From an uncultured Oscillospiraceae bacterium (GTDB taxonomy: Bacteria; Bacillota; Clostridia; Oscillospirales; Oscillospiraceae): 64,000 nt of DNA. Positions 27,159 through 34,453 of this stretch are shown here, one piece after another. The stretch spans positions 1 through 64,000 of the forward strand of contig CATLAL010000007.1 in the NCBI GenBank assembly GCA_949878425.1. Direction: 5' to 3'. Below the pieces are notes generated by a model. That model was not told where the DNA came from. It saw nothing but the letters and a program-made list of their open reading frames with translations, and searched no databases. The translations under genes were made by a program, and so were the position numbers. Numbering within the stretch: the first letter of the stretch is position 1; each line of letters opens with the position of its first letter.

Positions 27159-27569
27159 ATGGTTAGATTGATCATGAGCGGTTCGGGCGAGGGGAAAACC
27201 AAGCAGCTCCTGGAGCTGATGGAAAGCGCCGCCGAAACGGAGATGGGCTGCATGGTCTGTATCGAGGCCAAGCGCAACATGAGCTTTAACCTGCGGCATC
27301 AGACCCGCCTGATCGACGCTTCCGAGTTCTCCATCGGCAGCTTCGAGGCCCTGCGCGGCTTCGTGTCCGGGCTCTATGCCGGCAATTACGATATCTCCCA
27401 CATCTTTATTGACGACCTCTGCAAGGTGGCCCACAGCCGCGACGAGCACCAGATCGGCGAGTTCCTCAGCTGGCTGGACGCCTTCACCTCCCCCCTGAAT
27501 CTGAAGGCCACCGTCACCGTCAGCGCCGACCCCAGCTCCGCTACCGACACCATGCGCAAGTACCTCTGA
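27159..27569 (+). CDS. Small P-loop protein of unknown function
   Basis: This 136-residue protein begins MVRLIMSGSGEGKT, giving a Walker A motif (GSGEGKT) at residues 8-14. A Walker B-like segment, HIFIDDLCKV, lies near residue 84. The start follows AAAAGGAGTGGTTTC. The length is small for a full NTPase domain and no family-specific motif is recognised. It is monocistronic, with its own promoter, and is followed by a family-A repeat. I cannot assign a function. Confidence 0.8.
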   Translation: MVRLIMSGSGEGKTKQLLELMESAAETEMGCMVCIEAKRNMSFNLRHQTRLIDASEFSIGSFEALRGFVSGLYAGNYDISHIFIDDLCKVAHSRDEHQIGEFLSWLDAFTSPLNLKATVTVSADPSSATDTMRKYL

Positions 27570-27588
27570 GATTTGCGGCAAGACATGC

Positions 27589-27658
27589 GGCATACATTCT
27601 TTTCTTAATAAAAAAGAAAAGAATCAAAAGAAAATTTTGGCGCAAAACTTCGTTTTGC
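27589..27658 (-). repeat. Family-A double-hairpin element, reverse copy
   Basis: On the minus strand stem 1 is GCAAAACGAAGTTTTGC, followed by GCCAAAATTTTCTTTTGAT, stem 2 TTCTTTTC.../GAAAAGAA and ATGTATGCC. It is almost identical to the copy at 56618-56687 and lies 20 bp after the P-loop gene. Confidence 0.85.
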
Positions 27659-27717
27659 ATGTGTGTATTCGCTGCGATTCTTTGATTAAAAGCTTACTTC
27701 CGTCACCTGGCAAAAAT

Positions 27718-27788
27718 CTAGGAATAGCAGTGAGATTAGGCGCGCATTAAAGTTCTTTTTCATCCTTTTTCTTTCAAGAAAAAGGATG
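27718..27788 (+). repeat. Composite: CTAGGAATAGCA repeat plus partial family-A hairpin
   Basis: CTAGGAATAGCAGTGAGATT (from 27718) recurs at 59824 with three differences. It is followed by a family-A linker and stem 2, CATCCTTTTTCTTTCAAG pairing with its complement up to 27788. Stem 1 is missing. Confidence 0.6.
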
Positions 27789-27802
27789 AGCAGACTAACG
27801 TC

Positions 27803-27834
27803 AAACCGGCCGGCCCGTAAGGGCCGGCCGGTTT
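27803..27834. terminator. Bidirectional terminator
   Basis: A 14-bp perfect stem (27803-27816 with 27821-27834) with a GTAA loop has AAA on one side and TTT on the other. It lies 29 bp beyond the SLH-protein stop codon on the minus strand and can also stop plus-strand transcription. Confidence 0.8.
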
Positions 27835-27862
27835 TCTGCCACGCTAGGGGGAGAACTGCGCC

Positions 27863-30736
27863 TCAGCGCAGCTTGCCGTTGGTGGCCTCCTGGATATCCT
27901 CGTAGTACCAGGCGGTCTCCGGGTTGTCGCTCCAGGTCCTGGTGTCGGCGGCCCGGTCGGCGATGTCGCGGCCCAGCATCCGGTTGATCACAATGGCCGC
28001 CTCCGCGCGGGAGATGGTCTCATTGGGCCGGAAGGAGCCGTCCTCGTAGCCCAGCATCCAGCCGGCGCCGGCCACAATGCCAATCTCCTTTTCCGCCCAG
28101 TGTCCGACGGTGTCGCTGAACGTGACGGACTCCACCTCCACGCTGAGGAAGCGAACCGCGATGGCCGCGAACTCGGCGCGGGTGATGTTGTTGTCAGGCT
28201 TGAAGCTGCCGTCCGTGTAGCCCAGCAGGATGCCGGCCTTGGCGGCGGTGGAGATGGCCTCGTTGTACCACAGGTCGGTCCGCACGTCCGTAAAGGCGTT
28301 GCTGTCCGCCCAGTTGGCGGCCCGGTTGGCGTCGGTCATCAGGCGGAAGAACACGGTGGCCACCTCGGCGCGGGTGATAAAGTTGGCGGGCCGCACGGTG
28401 CCGTCGCCGTAGCCGTTGAGGTAGGCGATCCGGTCGCCCAGGTTCAGGCCGGAGGCCAGGGGTACGTCGTCCTCGTCAATGCTGACAATGTCGCTGCCGT
28501 CGTCCAGGGGCACCTCGTCCTCGTCAATGGGGACCGTGTCGCCGCCGCCCAGAGGCACATCCTCATCGTCGATGGGGGTAGTGCCGCCGCCGATGGGCCC
28601 GTTGCCGCCGTTACCGGGGGTGACGGGGCCTGTGGGGTTCGTCGGCGTGGTGGTGGGCAGCTGGGGAATCGCCGCGGTCCGGGTCCGGCCGCACTCCGTG
28701 CAGGTGTAGGTGCGCACGCCAGGGGCCACGGTGGTGGACGGCGTGGTCACTACGCCGCCGTCCCAGACGTGGGCGGCGGTACCGTCCACCGCGTCACAGC
28801 GGGTACAGACGTGCCAGTGGTTCTCGCCGTCCGCAGTCCACGCCTCGGCAAAGTCGTGGTCCAGGGCCGGGATGGTCACTACCACCTCGCCGTAGATGGA
28901 GGTGTAGGTCTCGGAACCGGGTGTCACACAGGTCGCGGGCACGGTTTTCTCCTCGACCTTGGTCCAGATCGCCGGATCGCCGCTGTCCACATAGGGGACA
29001 GCCGCCGTCACCTCATGTCCGCACACGGTGCAGGTGCCGGTGGCCTCGCCCAGCTCCTCCGCGGTGGGCTCCTTGGTCAGCTCCCACTGGTAGGTGTGGG
29101 GAGCAACGTCGCTCTTCTCCCCGCAGCCGTTCAGGCACTTGTGACCGTGGGTCGAGCCAAGGCTGCTCCAGCCGGTGGCAAAATGGTGGCTCGCCGAGGT
29201 GAACACGGCCTGATAGATAATGTCCTCCGTCACGGTCGCGGCCGTGCTGGAGGTCTCCCAGCTGAGGGTGTAGGAGCAGACAGTGCCCTTGTCCGCCGGA
29301 TCAACACTCTTGGTCGGAGCTGTGCCGGTGAACCCGGGGATGGGATCCCCGTAGGACGCCGTAGCGGTGGCGACAATCTGGTCGCCGTTCATCCACGTCA
29401 CGTTGTACTGTTTGATCTGCCAGTTGGCGTACAGGGTTATGTTGCCGGTGAGCGGGGTGCCGGGCTTGTACTCCACGGTTCCCTGGTACCAGCCAAGGAA
29501 GGTATAGCCCTCCTTGGTACGGGTGGGACAATTGACTCCAAAGCCGGGCTTAACCGACACTGTAGCAACTGTCTCTCCGCCGTCCATAAAGGTCACGGTG
29601 TACGTCTGCACCTGCTTCCACTTGGCGTACAGGGTGATGTTGCCAGTAACTGGGGTGGTGAAGTCATACGTTGTCGCGCTCGTACCCTTATACCAGCCAG
29701 CGAAGGTGTAGCCCTCCCTGGTGGGAGCGGCGGGTCTGGCGATGAAGCCGCCGCGGTCCACGGTCTGCGCCAGAACCTCGCTGCCGCCCTGGCTGTCGAA
29801 GGTCACGGTGTACTGCTCCGGCGTCCACTGGGCGACCAGGGTAATGTCGCTGGTGACCGGGGCGTTGAAGTTGTACGCCGCGCCGTTGAGCTGCCAGCCG
29901 GCGAAGTCGTAGCCCTCCCTGGTGGGAGCGGCGGGCTCCGTGGCCTTTTGGCCGCCGGTCACCGTCTGCGGTGTAACCTGACTTCCGCCATTGCTGTTAA
30001 AGAAAACCTGATAGCGGAACACCTGTACAGCCGGGCACTCCGTACACATGTTGTCCACGTAATTGTGGTGGTTGCTCTCCGTGTGTCCGTTGTCGAGCGC
30101 GCAGGTGCGCGTGTGGGTGCCGTCGCCGTTGTCCGCCCAGCTGCCCCAGCTGTGGGCGTTGGGGTTGATGCTGGTCGAGACCTGGGAAATGACGCTAGTC
30201 GTATAGGCCCCGCCGTCACGGAAATTGTCTCCGCAGCGGCTGCAGGACCAATACTCCACAGTCCCTTCCACAGAGCAGGTGGCGTCCACAGCCGGGTGGC
30301 AGGTCATTTCATGGCCGAGAGCGGGAGCGGTAACCGTGCTGCCAGTCATAATTGCTCCGGGCTTGTTTCCAGTATAATTGAAATAGTTATGCGCACCGCT
30401 TACGCAGGTCCAGTGAGCCTTTACTGCGGGCAGCGTACAGGTGGCGGTTTCTCTGGCTGCAACGAAATGCAGAGGGGTGCGGCAGTAGATACACTTGCCA
30501 TTATCCGGAACGCCGCCGGGAGTCCAGTTTCCACGGTTATCCCTCTTCGCGCCGCAAATTGAACATATTACGGTTCCTTGCTCCCCATTCCCCTGTACTG
30601 TAAACACCTCTTGACATATGCCGCATTTTAACTCGGTTTCCTGCGCGTGCGCCGCGCCGGGCAGCATGCTCAGGCACATCACGAGGCAAACCAGCAGGGA
30701 TAGTCCGCGCTTGAAAAAGCTAGTTCTATTCTTCAT
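27863..30736 (-). CDS. Secreted SLH-domain cell-wall protein with InlB-type repeats
   Basis: This 957-residue surface protein starts at 30736 behind AGAGAGGA and has a signal peptide ending near residue 31 (LSMLPGAAHA). Cysteine pairs (CGIC, CSIC, CIYC) suggest small zinc-ribbon modules at the N-terminus. Four Listeria-Bacteroides (InlB B-type) repeats follow, each with a core like PTREGYTFAGWYKG. After two cysteine-bearing repeats comes a Pro/Gly/Asp-rich linker with DEDVPLGGG-type units. Three SLH domains at the C-terminus (GYGDGTVRP, GYTDGSFKP, GYEDGSFRP) bind secondary cell-wall polymer. It probably works as an adhesin or S-layer-associated protein. Its leader holds three c-di-GMP aptamers. 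Confidence 0.93.
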   Translation of the reverse strand: MKNRTSFFKRGLSLLVCLVMCLSMLPGAAHAQETELKCGICQEVFTVQGNGEQGTVICSICGAKRDNRGNWTPGGVPDNGKCIYCRTPLHFVAARETATCTLPAVKAHWTCVSGAHNYFNYTGNKPGAIMTGSTVTAPALGHEMTCHPAVDATCSVEGTVEYWSCSRCGDNFRDGGAYTTSVISQVSTSINPNAHSWGSWADNGDGTHTRTCALDNGHTESNHHNYVDNMCTECPAVQVFRYQVFFNSNGGSQVTPQTVTGGQKATEPAAPTREGYDFAGWQLNGAAYNFNAPVTSDITLVAQWTPEQYTVTFDSQGGSEVLAQTVDRGGFIARPAAPTREGYTFAGWYKGTSATTYDFTTPVTGNITLYAKWKQVQTYTVTFMDGGETVATVSVKPGFGVNCPTRTKEGYTFLGWYQGTVEYKPGTPLTGNITLYANWQIKQYNVTWMNGDQIVATATASYGDPIPGFTGTAPTKSVDPADKGTVCSYTLSWETSSTAATVTEDIIYQAVFTSASHHFATGWSSLGSTHGHKCLNGCGEKSDVAPHTYQWELTKEPTAEELGEATGTCTVCGHEVTAAVPYVDSGDPAIWTKVEEKTVPATCVTPGSETYTSIYGEVVVTIPALDHDFAEAWTADGENHWHVCTRCDAVDGTAAHVWDGGVVTTPSTTVAPGVRTYTCTECGRTRTAAIPQLPTTTPTNPTGPVTPGNGGNGPIGGGTTPIDDEDVPLGGGDTVPIDEDEVPLDDGSDIVSIDEDDVPLASGLNLGDRIAYLNGYGDGTVRPANFITRAEVATVFFRLMTDANRAANWADSNAFTDVRTDLWYNEAISTAAKAGILLGYTDGSFKPDNNITRAEFAAIAVRFLSVEVESVTFSDTVGHWAEKEIGIVAGAGWMLGYEDGSFRPNETISRAEAAIVINRMLGRDIADRAADTRTWSDNPETAWYYEDIQEATNGKLR

Positions 30737-30750
30737 TCGCACATTCCTCT

Positions 30751-30774
30751 CTTTGCATAGAATCGGATGCAAAG
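30751..30774 (-). promoter_or_regulatory. Hairpin next to the RBS, possible riboswitch expression platform
   Basis: On the minus strand CTTTGCAT pairs with ATGCAAAG around CCGATTCT. The right arm runs into AGAGAGGA, the ribosome binding site. The left arm's TTTGC could alternatively pair with GCAAA at the 5' side of the third aptamer. A ligand-dependent choice between the two folds is inferred. No T-run follows, so control would be translational. Confidence 0.5.
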
Positions 30775-30780
30775 TATCCG

Positions 30781-30986
30781 GCGGCCGGGCTGTCATCGTC
30801 GCCGCAAAGTCCGTTCCCCTCCGTTTCCGCCTGGCGGCGAAACCTTCGTTCACTCCCTTGCGTCTCCTCCTCCCCACGAAAACCGCCTTGCGGCTGGGTT
30901 TTCGCGGGGGCCCCTTTGGGCGCACATGCGAGAGGATGCAACCTTAGACCCCATAGCTTTGCGTCCCGTCATTTCTGGCGGTTTGC
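30781..30986 (-). ncRNA. c-di-GMP-I (GEMM-I) riboswitch aptamer, third copy
   Basis: The minus strand at 30986-30944 has the conserved core: GCAAACC, a hairpin with GAAA tetraloop (GCCAGAAATGAC), GGGACGCAAAGC and GGGGTCTAA. The distal half GACAGCCCGGCCGCC lies at about 30795-30781. The roughly 150 nt between forms an extended P2 arm with a strong stem (CCCCCGCGAAAACC with GGTTTTCGTGGGG). It is the aptamer nearest the SLH gene. Confidence 0.88.
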
Positions 30987-30993
30987 TAATTTT

Positions 30994-31197
30994 GCGGCTG
31001 GGCTGTCGTCGTCGCAAAGTCCGTTCCCCTCCGTTTCCGCCTGGCGGCGAAAACTTCGTTCACTTCCTTGCTCCTCCTCTCCCCACGAAAACCGCCTTAC
31101 GGCTGGGTTTTCGCGGGGGCCCCTTTTGGGCGCGTATACTGGAGGCTGCGACCTTAGACCCCATGGCTTTGCGTCCCACCGTTTCCGGTGGTTTGCC
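30994..31197 (-). ncRNA. c-di-GMP-I (GEMM-I) riboswitch aptamer, second copy
   Basis: The core at 31197-31154 reads GGCAAACCACCGGAAACG, then GGTGGGACGCAAAGCC and GGGGTCTAA; the distal half GACGACAGCCCAGCCGC is at 31010-30994. Flanking CTAATTTTG and CAAAATTAG can close a 9-bp P1. P1b differs from the other copies by paired changes (ACCG/CGGT against GCCG/CGGC), which supports the fold. It carries the same long P2 insert as copy three. Confidence 0.88.
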
Positions 31198-31204
31198 AAA
31201 ATTA

Positions 31205-31385
31205 GCGGCCGGGCTGTCATGGCGGGCGCGGCGGGGAGGAGGCGGAGCTCTACAGGAAACCCCCTATAAAGTTCTTTTTGATACTTTTTCTTTCAAGAAA
31301 AAGTATGTATGCCATTTCCCCTCTTTGCCTGTGCCTGCTGTAGACCCCATAGCTTTGCGTCCCGCCGTTTCCGGCGGTTTGCCAA
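31205..31385 (-). ncRNA. c-di-GMP-I (GEMM-I) riboswitch aptamer, first copy, with inserted repeat
   Basis: The core at 31383-31341 reads GGCAAACCGCCGGAAACG, GCGGGACGCAAAGC and GGGGTCTA. The distal half ATGACAGCCCGGCCGC is at 31220-31205. Its P2 region is different from the other two because a family-A element (31268-31313) sits inside it. Whether it still folds is uncertain, so it may be a decaying copy. Confidence 0.75.
31268..31313 (+). repeat. Family-A element (linker and stem 2) inside aptamer one
   Basis: AAAGTTCTTTTTGATAC, stem 2 ATACTTTTTCTT/AAGAAAAAGTAT and GTATGCC are present; stem 1 is absent. It runs opposite to the riboswitch strand. Confidence 0.75.
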
Positions 31386-31556
31386 AAATGGCCATCGCTT
31401 AAAAAGATTTGCGCAGACCATCTCTCTCCCGCCCCGAAGGGCGGGGCTCCTCCGGACGGACCGCCGTCCGGGCTCCAGCTCCCGCGAGTCAACCTCCTCT
31501 CCTCACAGCATGGCAGAGGACAGCGTTCCCTCCGCCGGAGGGTGCGCAGGGGTGTT

Positions 31557-31606
31557 CCGACCTCCCATAATGGGAGGTCGGAGAAGGGGGTACCCCCTTC
31601 TCCGAC
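31557..31606 (-). promoter_or_regulatory. Two overlapping palindromes in the riboswitch leader
   Basis: CCGACCTCCCATAATGGGAG and its completion (31557-31581) form one palindrome. A second perfect 30-bp palindrome spans 31577-31606 and has the core GGGGGTACCCCC. They share five bases, so only one can form fully at a time in RNA. They lie just downstream of the promoter, before the aptamers. Confidence 0.6.
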
Positions 31607-31630
31607 ATAAGAGCAACTGCCCATCTACAT

Positions 31631-31657
31631 ACTATACCATTTTCCCCGCCGTGTCAA
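31631..31657 (-). promoter_or_regulatory. Promoter for the riboswitch-SLH transcript
   Basis: On the minus strand TTGACA (31657-31652) is followed after 15 bp by TATAGT (31636-31631), or after 17 bp by TAGTAT. It lies between pilT and the first aptamer, giving a leader of nearly 900 nt. Confidence 0.65.
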
Positions 31658-31703
31658 TGCGCTGGCTTGTACAATTTTACAATTCCTGTCAGATCGGAAC
31701 TTT

Positions 31704-32765
31704 TTACCGCCCCAGCTTTTTCTCCAGCTGGTCCGGGTTCATGGCGGCCCGCCGGGCGGTCTCCGCCGTGACACGACCCGCCTTGTAGAGCCGCAGAATG
31801 GACTCGTCCATAGCGATCATGCCCTCCGCTGAGGAGGTCTGGATGACAGAGTCGATCTGGTGGATGCGGCTATCCCGCACCATGCTGCGCACGGCGTTGT
31901 TTAAGTGCATGATCTCAAAGGCCGGGGCCAGGCCGCCGTCGACAGTGACCAGCAGCTGCTGGCTCACCACGGTTTTGAGCACCTGGGCCAGCTGGACCCG
32001 GATCTGCTGCTGCTGGTTGGAGGGGAACACGTCGATGATCCGGTCAATGGTGTTCACGGCCCCCACGGTGTGGAGGGTGGAGATCACCAGGTGCCCGGTC
32101 TCGGCGGCGGTCATGGCGGTCTGGATGGTGTCCAGGTCCCGCATCTCCCCCAAAAGGATCACATCCGGGGCCTGACGCAGGCTGGCCCGCAGGGCGGTGA
32201 CGTAGCTGTCGGTGTCCGTGGCCAGCTCCCGCTGGCTCACCACGCTCTCCTGGTTCCGGTGGAGGTACTCAATGGGGTCCTCGATGGTGATAATATGGGC
32301 GTTGCGCGTGCGGTTCACCGCGTCCACCACGCAGGCCAGGGTGGTGGACTTGCCGCCGCCGGCGGGTCCGGTCACCAGCACCAGGCCCCTGGTCATCTCC
32401 GCCACCTTCATCACCTCGTCGGGGATTGCAATGGCCCGCCAGTCCGGGATGCCGAAGCTCACCAGCCGGATCACCGCCGCCATGGAGCCGCGCTGGCGGT
32501 AGGCGTTGACCCGGAAGCGGGCCAGCCCCGTCAGGGAGAGGGAGAAGTCGTCGTCCCCCTTCTCCAGGTAGCGGTCAATGGGCCGTCCGGCCAGCTGGAA
32601 GAGCTCCCGGACCAGGGCCTCCGTCTGCTCCGGCATCAGCCGCTCCCCGGCGATGGGCGCGATGCGTCCGCCCCGCTTGGCGGAGACCTCCCTGCCGGCG
32701 ATTAAAAACAGGTCGGAGGCGCTCTCCTCCGCCGCCTGCCTCAGATATCCCTCAACGCTCTCCAC
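31704..32765 (-). CDS. pilT: PilT-like type IV pilus retraction ATPase
   Basis: This 353-residue protein is the usual PilT length and would power pilus retraction at the membrane base. It has Walker A GPAGGGKSTT near residue 130, an Asp-box region HIITIEDPIEYLH, Walker B ILLGEMRDLDTIQTAM near 200 and the His-box ETGHLVISTLHT near 217. The start is GTG 32765 with AAAGGAGGG upstream; the frame extends further without an RBS. It is the last gene of the pilus operon. No PilB extension ATPase is seen, so whether this protein also serves another role is open. Confidence 0.9.
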   Translation of the reverse strand: MESVEGYLRQAAEESASDLFLIAGREVSAKRGGRIAPIAGERLMPEQTEALVRELFQLAGRPIDRYLEKGDDDFSLSLTGLARFRVNAYRQRGSMAAVIRLVSFGIPDWRAIAIPDEVMKVAEMTRGLVLVTGPAGGGKSTTLACVVDAVNRTRNAHIITIEDPIEYLHRNQESVVSQRELATDTDSYVTALRASLRQAPDVILLGEMRDLDTIQTAMTAAETGHLVISTLHTVGAVNTIDRIIDVFPSNQQQQIRVQLAQVLKTVVSQQLLVTVDGGLAPAFEIMHLNNAVRSMVRDSRIHQIDSVIQTSSAEGMIAMDESILRLYKAGRVTAETARRAAMNPDQLEKKLGR

Positions 32766-32781
32766 GGCATCCGCCCTCCTT

Positions 32782-33177
32782 TTAAAATCCGTCCCAAATC
32801 GTGATGGTGTCGTCGGCCTCCCAGCCGCCGGCGTAGGCGGTGGCCCAGCGCTGGATGGCATAGCCCTCCTCCGTCAGAAGGACCCGGACCTCCAGCACCA
32901 GCTCCCCCCCTGCCGGGAGGGAGAAGGACGCCTCGGTCCCCTCCGGGGAGGGGGTAAGGCGGACCTCCGCCGGCGTCTCTCCCGCCAGCAGTTCCTCCAC
33001 GATCTCCACCGCCCGCCGGTCCGCCTCGTAGTAGTCCGCCGCCCGCTGGGCGGTCAGCTCCGCCAGGCGGGCCTCCCGGTCCGCCGTGGCCAGGGCCAGG
33101 GCGGAGAACACCGCCAGACACAGCACGCAGAAGATCATCACCAGGCTCACCGCCCCGGATACGCCGCCCCGCCTCAT
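32782..33177 (-). CDS. Small pilus-operon membrane protein
   Basis: This 131-residue protein begins MRRGGVSGAVSLVMIFCVLC with one N-terminal membrane segment and a mainly beta extracytoplasmic part. The hydrophobic N-terminus after a short basic leader resembles a minor pilin or a secretion accessory protein, but it lacks the Glu at position five of a classic prepilin. Its ATG overlaps the stop codon of the gene before it (ATGA) and pilT follows 17 bp later. I do not recognise a named family. Confidence 0.75.
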   Translation of the reverse strand: MRRGGVSGAVSLVMIFCVLCLAVFSALALATADREARLAELTAQRAADYYEADRRAVEIVEELLAGETPAEVRLTPSPEGTEASFSLPAGGELVLEVRVLLTEEGYAIQRWATAYAGGWEADDTITIWDGF

Positions 33178-33650
33178 GGGATCGCCTCCAGCGCGGCCAC
33201 CCGCCAGGCGAGGAGGACCTCCGCTCCGGCGGCGTCCTCTGTCAGAAGGCTGGACGCCTCCAGCGGTCCCAGCACCCGGAGCTCCGCGCAGCCCTCCGCC
33301 GGGAGGGGGGCGATCTCCAGGAGGAACACCGTCTCAGCGCCCGCGGCGCAATCGCCGATCCTCTGCCAGCTCTGGTCGTAGAGCACCCGCACGCGGCCGT
33401 CCTCCACCGCGCCGCCGGCCAGATCCGCCGTCCGCTCCAGGCCGCCGCCTGCGGCCTTAAAGCACTCGGCGGCGCTCCGGGCCTCGGAGACGGCCCGGTT
33501 CAGATCCGCGCTGCGGCGGCTGACCGTCTCCGCCCGGACGAAAAGCCCCATGCAGATGGCCGCGCAGAGCGTAAAGACGCCCACCGCGATCACCAGTTCA
33601 ATTGCAAACAGGCCGGACCTCGTGGGCCGGACACGCTCCTCCACAGTCAT
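33174..33650 (-). CDS. Type IV pilin-like protein
   Basis: This 158-residue protein carries a prepilin-like signal: a basic leader, then SGLFAIELVIAVGVFTL, where a peptidase could cut after Gly and leave a mature N-terminus with Glu at position five. A soluble beta-rich domain follows. It would be a pilus subunit or minor pilin. It is coupled to its neighbours by ATGA overlaps at both ends. A prepilin peptidase gene is not in the window. Confidence 0.78.
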   Translation of the reverse strand: MTVEERVRPTRSGLFAIELVIAVGVFTLCAAICMGLFVRAETVSRRSADLNRAVSEARSAAECFKAAGGGLERTADLAGGAVEDGRVRVLYDQSWQRIGDCAAGAETVFLLEIAPLPAEGCAELRVLGPLEASSLLTEDAAGAEVLLAWRVAALEAIP

Positions 33651-34120
33651 CCCCCGCTTCTCAAATAGACGTCCGCCGTCCGCTCCAGGCCGTCCGCTCC
33701 GGTGTAGGCCAGGCGCAGCAGGCCCGGCTCCGGCTGGGAGACCTCCAGGGCCCGGGCCTGGGTGATGGCCTGCCCGCTCTCCGGCCCCAGCTCCCAGCCC
33801 TCCTCGCAGAAGAGCTCCTTCAGCCAGCCGTCGTGGACATAGAGAATGGTCTCATAGGTGAGGCCGTCCACCTCCTGGAGCAGATAGACCGCGTCCAGGC
33901 CCTCCAGCTTTCCGGCGCGGGCCATGCCGGCCTCGTCGCCGCTGTGGAGCTTGGCTGTGAGATAGGCCAGGCCCACCCGCTCTCCGGCGCTGCGCTCCAC
34001 CCGGTCCGCCACCCGGCGGTAGACCACCGCCCCGGCGGCCAGGCTCATGAGGAGCGCGGCGCCAAAGACCATTGTCAGCGTCAGGGCCGCCATGGCCCCG
34101 GCTCCGGATTGCCGTCTCAT
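33647..34120 (-). CDS. Pilus-operon membrane protein
   Basis: This 157-residue protein starts MRRQSGAGAMAALTLTMVFG, with one N-terminal membrane helix and a soluble domain with mixed charge. Four-base ATGA overlaps join it to the genes on either side, so it is co-translated with the pilin-like genes. It is probably a minor pilin or assembly protein by position. No family motif is recognised. Confidence 0.75.
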   Translation of the reverse strand: MRRQSGAGAMAALTLTMVFGAALLMSLAAGAVVYRRVADRVERSAGERVGLAYLTAKLHSGDEAGMARAGKLEGLDAVYLLQEVDGLTYETILYVHDGWLKELFCEEGWELGPESGQAITQARALEVSQPEPGLLRLAYTGADGLERTADVYLRSGG

Positions 34121-34449
34121 GGCAGCACCCGCCTTTCCACCACCGTTATCTCCGGCATGATGTTGGAGGCAAAAATCTCATAAAATACGGCGTATTTTTC
34201 CTCGTCAACGGCGATGCCGCTGCGCGCCTTCAGATCCTCGTAGGTGGCGGGGTAGGCCCCCTCCAGGGCGTAGCAGCTCACCGCCGCCTCCCGCACGGCA
34301 CGCTCCGCCATGCGCAGCCCCTCCCGGTCCGAGGTTTTCGCCGCCTCCCCCACGCCCAGAACTGTCCACGCCGCCACGGCGGCGAAGAGGGCCAGTCCCA
34401 GGACGGCGGGGACCCACGCTCCCCGGCGCTTGTACCGTCTCCCTCTCAT
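34117..34449 (-). CDS. Pilin-like or pilus accessory protein
   Basis: This 110-residue protein has a basic leader (MRGRRYKRRG), one membrane segment (AWVPAVLGLALFAAVAAWTVL), then SCYALEGAYPATYEDLKARSG, which looks like the sequence after the N-terminal helix in major pilins and pseudopilins. It follows pilC by 4 bp and overlaps the next gene by 4 bp. It may be the main pilus subunit, but the standard prepilin cleavage motif is not clear. Confidence 0.72.
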   Translation of the reverse strand: MRGRRYKRRGAWVPAVLGLALFAAVAAWTVLGVGEAAKTSDREGLRMAERAVREAAVSCYALEGAYPATYEDLKARSGIAVDEEKYAVFYEIFASNIMPEITVVERRVLP

Positions 34450-34453
34450 GGCC

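Noticed and set aside
28100..30562. 820-codon plus-strand frame across the SLH gene
   Set aside because: The minus strand encodes a clear signal peptide, InlB repeats and SLH domains; the plus frame has none of these.
30781..31390. Simple tandem direct repeat or CRISPR-like array
   Set aside because: The repeat unit holds GEMM-I core motifs, and the units lack uniform short repeats and unique spacers.
30767..31402. Plus-strand frames over the riboswitch region
   Set aside because: The region is explained by three aptamers and their inserts. The apparent protein repeats come from repeated RNA structure.
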